64,000 bases of DNA from Cerasicoccus frondis (GTDB taxonomy: Bacteria > Verrucomicrobiota > Verrucomicrobiia > Opitutales > Cerasicoccaceae), in the NCBI GenBank assembly GCA_031296915.1, contig JAVDPC010000002.1, positions 248,001 through 312,000 on the forward strand, given 5' to 3'. Shown piece by piece: positions 17,455 through 25,849 of the stretch. Position numbers and translations under genes: made by a program. Every line of letters starts with the position of its first letter. Positions within the stretch are counted from its first letter, which is position 1. The notes beneath the pieces were generated by a model that was not told the DNA's origin, searched no databases, and was given only the letters and a program-made list of their open reading frames with translations.

Positions 17455-17947
17455 TGATACTAATACTGGGGTTAGGGTAATCTTACAGTTAGAACGAGTA
17501 ACTAACTGCGAAATAGTTAATCTCATCCACAATCGCCCGATTAAACATGGACAACACAGATCCTTCCAACAGTGCACGGGAGCGCCAAATGGCAGAGGAA
17601 ATTCCGATCTGAACACTTAAGACATCCAAGACCTTCACAGCCAATAAGACACATCCACAGTGAGACTTTCAGAGAAATGCAGGGTAATACAAATTTTCGG
17701 CGGGCAACGAGACTGCCTACGTTCCCTCCCAAGACAATGCGATACGAGCATGAACAATGGGTAAATATGGATAAACTTTTGCCCAATTTGGTAGCTCCAC
17801 CGACAATACCAGATAATGCAAAACATTCACCAGAGGCTGTCGCTAACCGCGCTTTTCGAATCGTCTTTTTAGCTGATAATAGTATACCTTAATTCCCCCT
17901 CTATTTACTCCGAGACATAAAACATCTCGTCGCACCCAGATTAAAAC
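17455..17947. other. divergent intergenic region with a candidate operator
   Basis: This 493-base stretch separates two divergent genes and holds no convincing gene. Near the minus-strand start is a 7-bp perfect inverted repeat, CAGTTAG at 17486-17492 and CTAACTG at 17502-17508 with a 9-base spacer, plausible as an operator. Close to the plus-strand gene is an AT-rich stretch (GATAATAGTATACC, about 17873-17886) that could be a -10 region; no convincing -35 was found. Small open frames here look accidental. Confidence 0.35.
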
Positions 17948-20900
17948 ATGCATCATCCCCAAAGCCCCAAGCATCAACGCACTGAGCATAACGGGTTTGC
18001 TCTGGTTATCGCGATCTCGTTGATGGCCTTTATCCTGTTGCTCTTGATCAGCCTATCCTCCCTGTTGCAGGTAGAGATCAAAGTCAGCGCCACCTCAGCC
18101 CAGTTTCAAGCCGCACGACAAAACGCACTGTTTGGCTTGTCTGTAGCCATGGGCGAACTTCAAAAAACACTCGGCCCTGATCGCCGTATTTCGACAACCG
18201 CATCCATACTAGAAGGAACCGAAAACGAGCTCAGTTTGGGAGCCAATATCGCCAACCCTTATCTGGTCGGCGTTTGGGAAACGGCACAATGGAACCCGGG
18301 CGACGCCATTGATTACTCCACTCAAAAGCAGAATAATTTCGTTCAATGGCTAGTCTCCTACCCAAGCGAACATGCCGACGATCTCGAGCAAATCAGCTTT
18401 GCGGCAAACACAATTGCCGGTGATAAAATCGCCCTGGTTGGAGAGGGCTCTCTCGGCCAAACGGCGGCCAGCGTCCCCACAAACATCATTCAGGCGCCGA
18501 TAGTCTCCATCGGCGACACAGACAACGACCAGTATGCATGGGCAATTATGGATGAAGGCGTGAAGGCTACCGTAAGTTTGCCTTCTGAAATTAATTCATC
18601 GAACTGGGGATCCGAAGAAGCGCAATCGCTGGCGCTCTATGGCTCCCCCTCGGCAAGCGGCATCCCCAGTTTGTCTACGCTAAGCGAATTCACTTCAACG
18701 TTCTCAGCAAATAAGCAGATCAATATATTAAGCCATGACAGCGGAACTCTGGCCTTTGAAACAGCAGGCGGTAATCCAGAAAACTATCAGGCCCTCTTTC
18801 ACGATCTGACGCCTCTATCCGCAGGCGTCATTAGCGATCCGGTGCATGGAGGACTCAAGAAGGATCTTTCACTTCTCTCCGAGTACGACGACCTTTCTAA
18901 CTCCGACTTTAGCCCACGCTATCTTTACAGCTCTGGCAGCAACGCCAGCTATGAATCTGAGCCAACCTGGACGCAAATTCTGAGCTACCTTTCCAGCTAC
19001 CGCTCAACCAATCTAACACTAGCTGGCGATGACATTCCACGATTGGTGAGCTCAACCTCGGATTGGCCCTTGGACAGCAATGACATGCTGGCGCCACGCA
19101 CCAACCATTCGCCAACGCCAGCAATCGCACGTATTCAAATGGTGTTCTCTCTCGTGGCGTTACGGATACCCGGCAACCGTGCAGATGACAGCAAAAAGAT
19201 CTCCAATGAAACCTACGTGAACAGCCAGATGCTCTACCTGATCGCATCGCCGGTCGTGACCATTTATAATCCCTACAACGTGCCCCTTAAAACCGAAAGC
19301 CTGTATTTATCACTCAGCGGCGTCCCAGTTGGCTTTCTGTTCAAACGCGCAGACCATAGTAATTACAGCAATCTCGTCCCGCTCACGAATCGTCCAGTTC
19401 CCTTCGATGCACTGCTCACATCTCCCAACAACGAGCCACGCATAAAAACAGAAGGCGTCGAATATATCATTTCTCTCTCGGCCAGTGACGACTCCAACGA
19501 TGACTTCACCCTCGCCCCCGGTGAATCTGTAGTCATTTCTCCCTTTGCCGATGACTCAAGCACCGCATTAGCCAATCTATCGAATTGGCTGGCGAATAAA
19601 CAGAGTGACACCAACGTGATGAAGGGACAACCCGGCTACATCGAAGGCGCAGGCTTAGTCTATGATTACTTGAATCCATCACGTAACAATCCACGCGCCA
19701 ATTACGACTACACAAACGAAACCGGCACCTTGACGCTCATTGACGGTGAAACCACCATGGAGAATGCGCTATCAAATTTAGGTTCAATGAGCTACGACGC
19801 CATCTTGATCAAGGACAACGACGAAATGGCGGTAGAGATCGATTTCGTCACACCGCACTACCCGGAATCAGGCGCAGAAAAGCCGTTCAAGATCGAACTG
19901 TTTGACAAGCATCCGTTCGCCGACTCCAACGCAAGCGCCAATCGATTGGGCAGCTACAGCTTTGTCTATGACAGCATCAATGACCTGAAAACAGCCGCCG
20001 AAAACTTCACCAGCGACAGCTTCCCCATTACAAAATATTTAATCCCCGGGAGTAACCTCATTCTCCACAGCGGAACCCTACACGACTATTCGGTAGATCA
20101 ACTTGCCTCGACTCCTCTTGTCGTCTTGGATGTCTTCGCCCAGACGACCTTATCCAACACGAATCCCTCCCTTCCCTGGTCATTTAGCAACCCAACCACA
20201 CTCGCAGGCGTCAACCAACTGGACGAAGCGTCAACCTTCAATCAGTCCTATCAAGTCACATTGCGGGAAGCGAGCATCCCGTCCGTTGAAATTGATTCCG
20301 AAAACCACGGGTTTTCCTTTACCGGAATCTCTAGTCTTGAAGGGACCAAATTTGCGACACACTTTGAGCAGCCATTACAGCCACTCCAGTCACTAGCCAG
20401 CCTACAACACGCGAACCTCGCATCCAGCGGATACCTACCCAAAGTTGACTACGTAGTCGGCAATTCTTTTGCGAACCCACTAGTTTCCTTGGGAAGCGTT
20501 GCAGAGCATTCAACGGCGCTCGGCTATGACTTGCTGGACCATGCTTATCTCGCGAATTATTTTCTCTGGGACTCCTATTACCTCTCAACCATTGCAACCT
20601 ATCAGAGCGTTTTCAATGCAAGTGGGCCGACACTGTCCGAAGCTGTGGATAATTATTTGTCGGGTGAGGCTCTGTTAAATCCCAACCTTCAGCTCAACCT
20701 CCAAGATTATGATGAAGACGCCATACGCGAAAGCATACTTTTAGGCAGTAACACACTCCAGCCGGACGCCTATCGTAAAGTTGCAGCTTTCCAATTTCAA
20801 AACGGAGCCTTCAACATCAACTCGACCTCATCCAAAGCCTGGAAGGCAATTTTAACCTCAGCCTCCCAGCAGGCCATTGATGCACCACCACTGATCACTG

Positions 20901-21610
20901 AAGTCAGCAATGATGACTATGACCTGACTCTGAATGCAGCCAATGGCAATACCTTCTCTCGCTTTCGCGCCACCAACCATGACTCACCGTTCGATGTAGA
21001 TGCCTCCAACAACAGCGCCACCATTACCAGATCTTCCCCAGCCGCTCATGCCGCATGGCAAGGCTACCGCGATTTAACCGATGCCCAAATTGACGCATTA
21101 GCCGACAACATCGTCAACGAAGTCAAACGACGCGGCCCCTTTCTTTCTTTGTCAGAATTCATCAACCGTCGACTGGGCTCTAACACAAGCGATGAACGCA
21201 ACATGATGGGGGCAATTGACGCCGCCATTGCCCAAACTGATATCAATGATCGCATAAGCCAAGACATGGGCATCGATGTGAACATCGCCTCCCTCGGCCT
21301 CCCCAATGCAGCCTATGAAACCGCAAATACGGCGACAGGCATTCCAGGCTTCCTAACACAAGTCGACATTCTGCAACAGATAGGCCCCAGGCTTGCCGCT
21401 CGATCCGACACCTTCCGCATTCGTGCGTATGGCCAAACAACCAATCCCATTACAGATGAAACTTTTCATGCCTACTGCGAAGCGGTTGTTCAACGCACGC
21501 CGGAATACATTGATTCATCACTCGAACCGTGGGACATCCCTGCTTCCGAGGAGATGGGACGGCGTTTTGAAATCATTAGCCTGCGTTGGCTGACGGACGA
21601 TGAAATCTGA
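17948..21610 (+). CDS. large PilX-like protein resembling Verru_Chthon cassette protein A
   Basis: 1220-residue protein with a short basic N-terminus, then NGFALVIAISLMAFILLLLI, a prepilin-like/PilX-like hydrophobic helix without the usual Glu5, then a long extracytoplasmic domain. The start AARQNALFGLSVAMGELQK and the end, where a helix-hairpin-like segment (DNIVNEVKRRGPFLSLSEFINRR) precedes FRIRAYGQT, match my recollection of the Verrucomicrobia-specific 'Verru_Chthon cassette protein A'. In that family the gene is normally followed by three pilin-like genes B, C and D. Here only one further gene follows, so the cassette is incomplete or a variant. The FRIRAYGQ end is also reminiscent of GspK, the minor pseudopilin of type II secretion. 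Function is unknown; assembly or surface export is inferred. Confidence 0.7.
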   Translation: MHHPQSPKHQRTEHNGFALVIAISLMAFILLLLISLSSLLQVEIKVSATSAQFQAARQNALFGLSVAMGELQKTLGPDRRISTTASILEGTENELSLGANIANPYLVGVWETAQWNPGDAIDYSTQKQNNFVQWLVSYPSEHADDLEQISFAANTIAGDKIALVGEGSLGQTAASVPTNIIQAPIVSIGDTDNDQYAWAIMDEGVKATVSLPSEINSSNWGSEEAQSLALYGSPSASGIPSLSTLSEFTSTFSANKQINILSHDSGTLAFETAGGNPENYQALFHDLTPLSAGVISDPVHGGLKKDLSLLSEYDDLSNSDFSPRYLYSSGSNASYESEPTWTQILSYLSSYRSTNLTLAGDDIPRLVSSTSDWPLDSNDMLAPRTNHSPTPAIARIQMVFSLVALRIPGNRADDSKKISNETYVNSQMLYLIASPVVTIYNPYNVPLKTESLYLSLSGVPVGFLFKRADHSNYSNLVPLTNRPVPFDALLTSPNNEPRIKTEGVEYIISLSASDDSNDDFTLAPGESVVISPFADDSSTALANLSNWLANKQSDTNVMKGQPGYIEGAGLVYDYLNPSRNNPRANYDYTNETGTLTLIDGETTMENALSNLGSMSYDAILIKDNDEMAVEIDFVTPHYPESGAEKPFKIELFDKHPFADSNASANRLGSYSFVYDSINDLKTAAENFTSDSFPITKYLIPGSNLILHSGTLHDYSVDQLASTPLVVLDVFAQTTLSNTNPSLPWSFSNPTTLAGVNQLDEASTFNQSYQVTLREASIPSVEIDSENHGFSFTGISSLEGTKFATHFEQPLQPLQSLASLQHANLASSGYLPKVDYVVGNSFANPLVSLGSVAEHSTALGYDLLDHAYLANYFLWDSYYLSTIATYQSVFNASGPTLSEAVDNYLSGEALLNPNLQLNLQDYDEDAIRESILLGSNTLQPDAYRKVAAFQFQNGAFNINSTSSKAWKAILTSASQQAIDAPPLITEVSNDDYDLTLNAANGNTFSRFRATNHDSPFDVDASNNSATITRSSPAAHAAWQGYRDLTDAQIDALADNIVNEVKRRGPFLSLSEFINRRLGSNTSDERNMMGAIDAAIAQTDINDRISQDMGIDVNIASLGLPNAAYETANTATGIPGFLTQVDILQQIGPRLAARSDTFRIRAYGQTTNPITDETFHAYCEAVVQRTPEYIDSSLEPWDIPASEEMGRRFEIISLRWLTDDEI

Positions 21611-22433
21611 TCCCATGCACCTCAATCCAGTCAAACAAATGGCGATAACTCAGATAGCCTTCAGAGCAAAAATTGCGCTCTTCATTTTCGGCTCATTGTT
21701 CACCTACGCTCAGAACATGCGCGCCGACATCAAGTCCAGCGGCAATACCTGGCAGGAAAATGAATTTGCTGCAACCGTAATGGCTGTTGCGCTAATTCCG
21801 GGCACAGAGGAACTCTATCTACTCAACCCAGAGCAACAACCAATCGGCAAAGTTCGCATACGCCCATTACTATACGGACGTCCCTTTCCATGCACGAGCT
21901 TCGATGGACGCATCTACTTAGGGATCGAGGATGGCGTTAATGCCGAAGGCCAAAAAAAATATAAGACTGTAGCCAGCGCAACGACACCACAGGGCATACG
22001 GCAAGCCGCAATCATCTTGGCCCCACAGAACATTCTAACCGGCAGTAACGCCAGCAACGACCATTACAGCACTCGCGTCATCGATAATAGCCTTCAGGCT
22101 TTTCCTCTTTCCAGCACCTTGGTCATCAACTTATTGCCCACACAGATGGTTCTGAAAATAGGTGAAGAAAAGCGAAGTGTCGCCACCCATGCAGCCGTCT
22201 TGATCGACGAAATCGGCTCTTTGGATGATTTCAATATGGCCGATGTTAGCTTCTTTTACCAAACCGCCGACAAGTGGAATATTTTGAAGCAATCCAAAAT
22301 TCGCTACCTGCCAAACATACGCTACACCGCAGTCGCTTATTTCGACATGCAGGTGCAAAAACCAACGATAGTATTCGTTCGTGACGGAGGGAAGATGAGA
22401 TTGCCATTAGCGTTACAGGAAAAGCAGCAATGA
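21600..22433 (+). CDS. hypothetical exported protein, partner of the Verru_Chthon-A-like gene
   Basis: 277 residues with a hydrophobic N-terminal segment (IALFIFGSLFTYAQNMRA) that could be a signal peptide or anchor. It starts 11 bases inside the preceding gene, so the two are almost certainly cotranslated. The body is beta-rich: ELYLLNPEQQPIGKVRIRPL, then GRIYLGIEDGVNAEGQKKYK, then a late FFYQTADKWNILKQ. I do not recognise a named domain. Its place at the end of an unusual two-gene unit suggests a small accessory protein for the large pilin-like protein. Confidence 0.65.
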   Translation: MKSDPMHLNPVKQMAITQIAFRAKIALFIFGSLFTYAQNMRADIKSSGNTWQENEFAATVMAVALIPGTEELYLLNPEQQPIGKVRIRPLLYGRPFPCTSFDGRIYLGIEDGVNAEGQKKYKTVASATTPQGIRQAAIILAPQNILTGSNASNDHYSTRVIDNSLQAFPLSSTLVINLLPTQMVLKIGEEKRSVATHAAVLIDEIGSLDDFNMADVSFFYQTADKWNILKQSKIRYLPNIRYTAVAYFDMQVQKPTIVFVRDGGKMRLPLALQEKQQ

Positions 22434-22465
22434 CTTTCTTTTCGAAAGTGAATGGGGTCTCCCAA

Positions 22466-22492
22466 CTCTACTTTACGCATGCATGAGTAGAG
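22466..22492. terminator. possible hairpin between convergent genes
   Basis: CTCTACT (22466-22472) pairs perfectly with AGTAGAG (22486-22492) across a 13-base loop that itself contains GCATGC. It lies between the convergent ends of the hypothetical protein and the solute-binding protein gene. No clear T-run follows on either side, so a terminator role is tentative. Confidence 0.35.
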
Positions 22493-22538
22493 CACTTCCA
22501 TAAATACAGTGGGTTCTACTAGTTATTCCTTATAAAGA

Positions 22539-24392
22539 TCAATCCACTGTTGGAAAGGGCTCATCCGGGTGAAGGCGCACCCAAAGTTTCTCTAAATTGA
22601 CGCCCTCGTCATCACTTACACTTTGAAAAAACAAGGAACGATATCGTCGATCATTCGGAGGCTCCCGCTCAGTTGCCTGTAGAAATTCCACAACCGACAT
22701 ACTACGGTCCAATGCTCGCGTTCGATCACGCTGGTCTTGACGATCATGATGCCAATATGCAGGCGCACCCTGGTGAGAGCGCTTTAAAAATTCCATCATG
22801 TGTTCGGAAAAATCCTCGTAGTTTAACTCGCCAGTAACCACCAATCTGAATTTCCCCATCCACTCAGTACGCAGGCCGGCTCGCACATAAAATGGATTGA
22901 AGCTTAGCTCACTGGGATAGCCCTCTGTGATCGGCTTAAAATCAACCATCGACTCCACCGTCTCAGCGCCGATCGTAGCAGGCAGCCAAGCGGATCGCCT
23001 ATTGAACTCCTCATTAACCGGTTGCGACGAAAGGAAGCGGAGAAAATCCAACGCCCAATTTAAGTTATGCGATTGCTTATTGATCGATAGAGGAACGCCT
23101 GCCTTAAAATCGGCTTCCGACGGTCGGTAATTTAGCATGTCGCCCCAACGCTCATCAGGCGCAGGCATGGGAGTCGGCACAATGGCAATTTCAAATCGGC
23201 GTTCCTCGCCTTCACCGATTTTGACTCCCTTAAAAACGCCAGCGGCATCCCAACCACCCGAGGAAAAAATAGCAGCATCGCCGGAAACAAAACGTCGCTG
23301 CACCTGCTCACGATCAAGCCCCAAATAGCCAGCGGGGTAGAAGGAGCAAAGCAACTGCGCAAGCTTGATGTACTCCACCATCCGCACATCATCGAAGCTC
23401 CATGCCCCACGAGATAAGCCATCCACCGCCTCCAATCCACTGATGCCGGGCTGACCATCTTTTTCCAATTCATCGCCAAAAAGGCGAAAAAAACCAGATT
23501 GATAGCGGAAAATCGGATCGCCTGCTCCATAATTGCCAACTGACAGTGGCGTCAGGTATTTCAAGCCTTCGGCTTTCGCCATTTCTTGAATGGCGAAACA
23601 GAAAACGATAAGTTGGCCGAGCGTTTGAGGCGGCTCGTCATCTTCAGCTAGCCATATGCGAAAGCGCTCATTATCAGGCAAGTAACCATGGACATCCTCA
23701 CCTTCAGTACGCAACCAGCAACCCTGCAGCCACAACGGTTGGGGATTTTGCGCCAACGCTCTACGGAGAAACTCTTTACCTTGCTTAACCAGCGACAGGT
23801 TATAAAATAAGCGCAAGCCGCCAAAGCCGCTAACCGGCACGGAGTAGTAGTCATTTAGCTCCTGCTTCCAGCCACGCTCCATACCGTCAATGAAAGTGTC
23901 CTTCCATGGCGCAGTGGCCAAAAACTCTCGCAGTTTCGGATCCATTTCCTCCGAGGTAAACTCAAGCGCATTATACGGGTTTGGCTCGGATGCATAGGTT
24001 CCCAATGAGGCATAGAAGCGGGCAATGGAATTCCCCTGAATCATGCTAGTGAAACCTGCTTCAGCGATATCTGGCGCAGTGCCGCTGATCAAGTGGACAT
24101 TCATGAACTGGTTGTAAACTCGCGTTGGCATTGGCATTTGCACAACCTTGATGCCAGCCTCTTTTACGTGAGGCAGACGACAGTATTCATCCATAGCCCA
24201 ATCAAGCGCCTCGCGATAGCCCGGCTCCAACTGCCAGTGGGCGATGCGAACGACCTTGCCCTCTTCCCCTTCCTGATTCTTCAGCTTATAGAGAAAGAAG
24301 CGCCCAGCGCTGAACACATAAGCTAAGAGCAGGATGCCAAGTGCAATCCGATTCCAGTTAAAGCCATCCTTGTTAGTATCTTCCTTGCTCAT
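22539..24392 (-). CDS. membrane-anchored extracellular solute-binding protein (family 1 type)
   Basis: 617 residues. A cytoplasmic start and one TM helix (IALGILLLAYVFSAGRFFLYK) are followed by a periplasmic-binding-protein fold: VVRIAHWQLEPGYREALDWA, GTAPDIAEAG, FVSGDAAIFSSGGWDAAG and VPLSINKQSHNLNWALDFLRFL are typical of sugar-type solute-binding proteins. Unlike normal lipoprotein or free binding proteins it keeps an N-terminal membrane anchor, and no ABC permease or ATPase gene is nearby. It lies 28 bases after the sulfatase stop, so it is probably in the same transcript and likely binds an oligosaccharide released by the neighbouring enzymes, either for a permease encoded elsewhere or as a sensor. 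Confidence 0.82.
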   Translation of the reverse strand: MSKEDTNKDGFNWNRIALGILLLAYVFSAGRFFLYKLKNQEGEEGKVVRIAHWQLEPGYREALDWAMDEYCRLPHVKEAGIKVVQMPMPTRVYNQFMNVHLISGTAPDIAEAGFTSMIQGNSIARFYASLGTYASEPNPYNALEFTSEEMDPKLREFLATAPWKDTFIDGMERGWKQELNDYYSVPVSGFGGLRLFYNLSLVKQGKEFLRRALAQNPQPLWLQGCWLRTEGEDVHGYLPDNERFRIWLAEDDEPPQTLGQLIVFCFAIQEMAKAEGLKYLTPLSVGNYGAGDPIFRYQSGFFRLFGDELEKDGQPGISGLEAVDGLSRGAWSFDDVRMVEYIKLAQLLCSFYPAGYLGLDREQVQRRFVSGDAAIFSSGGWDAAGVFKGVKIGEGEERRFEIAIVPTPMPAPDERWGDMLNYRPSEADFKAGVPLSINKQSHNLNWALDFLRFLSSQPVNEEFNRRSAWLPATIGAETVESMVDFKPITEGYPSELSFNPFYVRAGLRTEWMGKFRLVVTGELNYEDFSEHMMEFLKRSHQGAPAYWHHDRQDQRDRTRALDRSMSVVEFLQATEREPPNDRRYRSLFFQSVSDDEGVNLEKLWVRLHPDEPFPTVD

Positions 24393-24420
24393 GCCATTAG
24401 CTCGCTCTTAAACAAGAACC

Positions 24421-25779
24421 TTATTGTTCGATGACTCGGTATTGCTCCTCCATTTTCTTATTCCACCACCAGAGTGGTTCCATCGCTGCATCTTCCCATT
24501 TCATCATAAGACTTCGATATTGATTGAGAATGGACACATCTGACTTTGCCAAGTCGACTTGCTCGTTAGGATCGGTTGCTAGATCGAAAACCGCCTCGTG
24601 CCCTTCCCAGTTGCTATACTTGATGTTTTCATGGATCATCCCTTTACGGCCATTCGCTCCCAGAATTCGCCAATACAAAGCATCATGCGGATTCCCTTCC
24701 AACTCCCCAGACAGGTAGGGCAATAGACTAACCCCCTCCAGCCGATTTTCAGGATTCGGTTTTCCACCAGCCAGACTGAGAAACGTCGGCAGTAGATCAA
24801 ATGCTGAAGTCACTCCATCAAATTCCTGGCCGCCTTGAACATGCCTAGGCCAGTTCACAAACATTGGCACTCGGACTCCCCCTTCAAAGATCGTTCCTTT
24901 ATGCCCACGTAGCGAGCCATTGTCAGATGCATTAGCGCGTCCAGGGCCACCGTTATCGTTCAAGAAGACAATGAAAGTATTTTCCAACTCTCCATGCTCC
25001 CGAATCACCTCCATGACTTTGCCGATATTTCTATCCATAGCATAAGTCATCGCGGCGTTAATTTTACGCTCCTCGCTTTCGTATTCTAGATAATCCAAAG
25101 CCTGAAGATCTTCTTCTTTAGCGTGCATCGGAGTATGCGGCGCAGTAAAAGAAAGAAACATGAAGAACGGGGATTCACTTTGCATCGCAAAGTGCTCTTC
25201 CAAATACTCTACCGCCTTGTCGCCAAACATATCCGTCACGTAAAGATCTTTCGGTTCCTCGACGACTTGACCGTTCTCTACGAGCGCCTTTCCGTAAGAG
25301 GGGCGCTCAATTTGAAAATAGCTGCGTGCTCCTTCCAGTATTCCAAAGAAATGATCAAAGCCACGATTATGCGGTTGGTAAGGATCAGGAATTCCCAAGT
25401 GCCATTTGCCAATCATATAGGCGCCATATCCTTTCTCTTTTAGGTACTCCGGCATGAGCTTCTCCGTCAGGGGCAACCCCAAGGGGTGAGGGTTCGGAAG
25501 ATTGTTTTCGTGCCCGAAGTACTGCTGGTAACGACCAGTAAGCAATCCTGCACGTGAGGGGCTGCAGACTGGCCCCGTCACATACGCTCGAGTGAAGCGA
25601 ACCCCGCCTTCCGCCAACTTGTCGAGGTTTGGCGTAAGATGCGTCTCACTCCCTTGAAAGCCAAAATCGTTGTATCCTGCATCATCTGAAAACAAGAGCA
25701 GGATGTTAGGCTGTTTCGCCATCAAATGACTGGCGGACACCACTAGTAAAAGAGCGAGAGCTAAGGTAAATAAACGCAT
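24421..25779 (-). CDS. secreted arylsulfatase-family sulfatase (S1 type)
   Basis: 452 residues with signal peptide MRLFTLALALLLVVSASHLMA. Type I sulfatase hallmarks are present: metal-binding SDDAGYNDFG (Asp32, Asp33) and the formylglycine signature CSPSRAGLLTGR with Cys72 as the residue oxidised to formylglycine, followed by GKWHLG and a later NDNGG metal site. It hydrolyses sulfate esters outside the cytoplasm, here probably on a polysaccharide. Activation requires a formylglycine-generating enzyme or anSME, neither of which is in the window. It lies in a minus-strand run with a GH110-like gene upstream and the solute-binding gene downstream. Confidence 0.93.
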   Translation of the reverse strand: MRLFTLALALLLVVSASHLMAKQPNILLLFSDDAGYNDFGFQGSETHLTPNLDKLAEGGVRFTRAYVTGPVCSPSRAGLLTGRYQQYFGHENNLPNPHPLGLPLTEKLMPEYLKEKGYGAYMIGKWHLGIPDPYQPHNRGFDHFFGILEGARSYFQIERPSYGKALVENGQVVEEPKDLYVTDMFGDKAVEYLEEHFAMQSESPFFMFLSFTAPHTPMHAKEEDLQALDYLEYESEERKINAAMTYAMDRNIGKVMEVIREHGELENTFIVFLNDNGGPGRANASDNGSLRGHKGTIFEGGVRVPMFVNWPRHVQGGQEFDGVTSAFDLLPTFLSLAGGKPNPENRLEGVSLLPYLSGELEGNPHDALYWRILGANGRKGMIHENIKYSNWEGHEAVFDLATDPNEQVDLAKSDVSILNQYRSLMMKWEDAAMEPLWWWNKKMEEQYRVIEQ

Positions 25780-25849
25780 TGCTGTTAGATTAGATATGAC
25801 GTGATTCAGATTGCTTAAGATTTATGACATAGGGTTTCCGCCATCCCGC

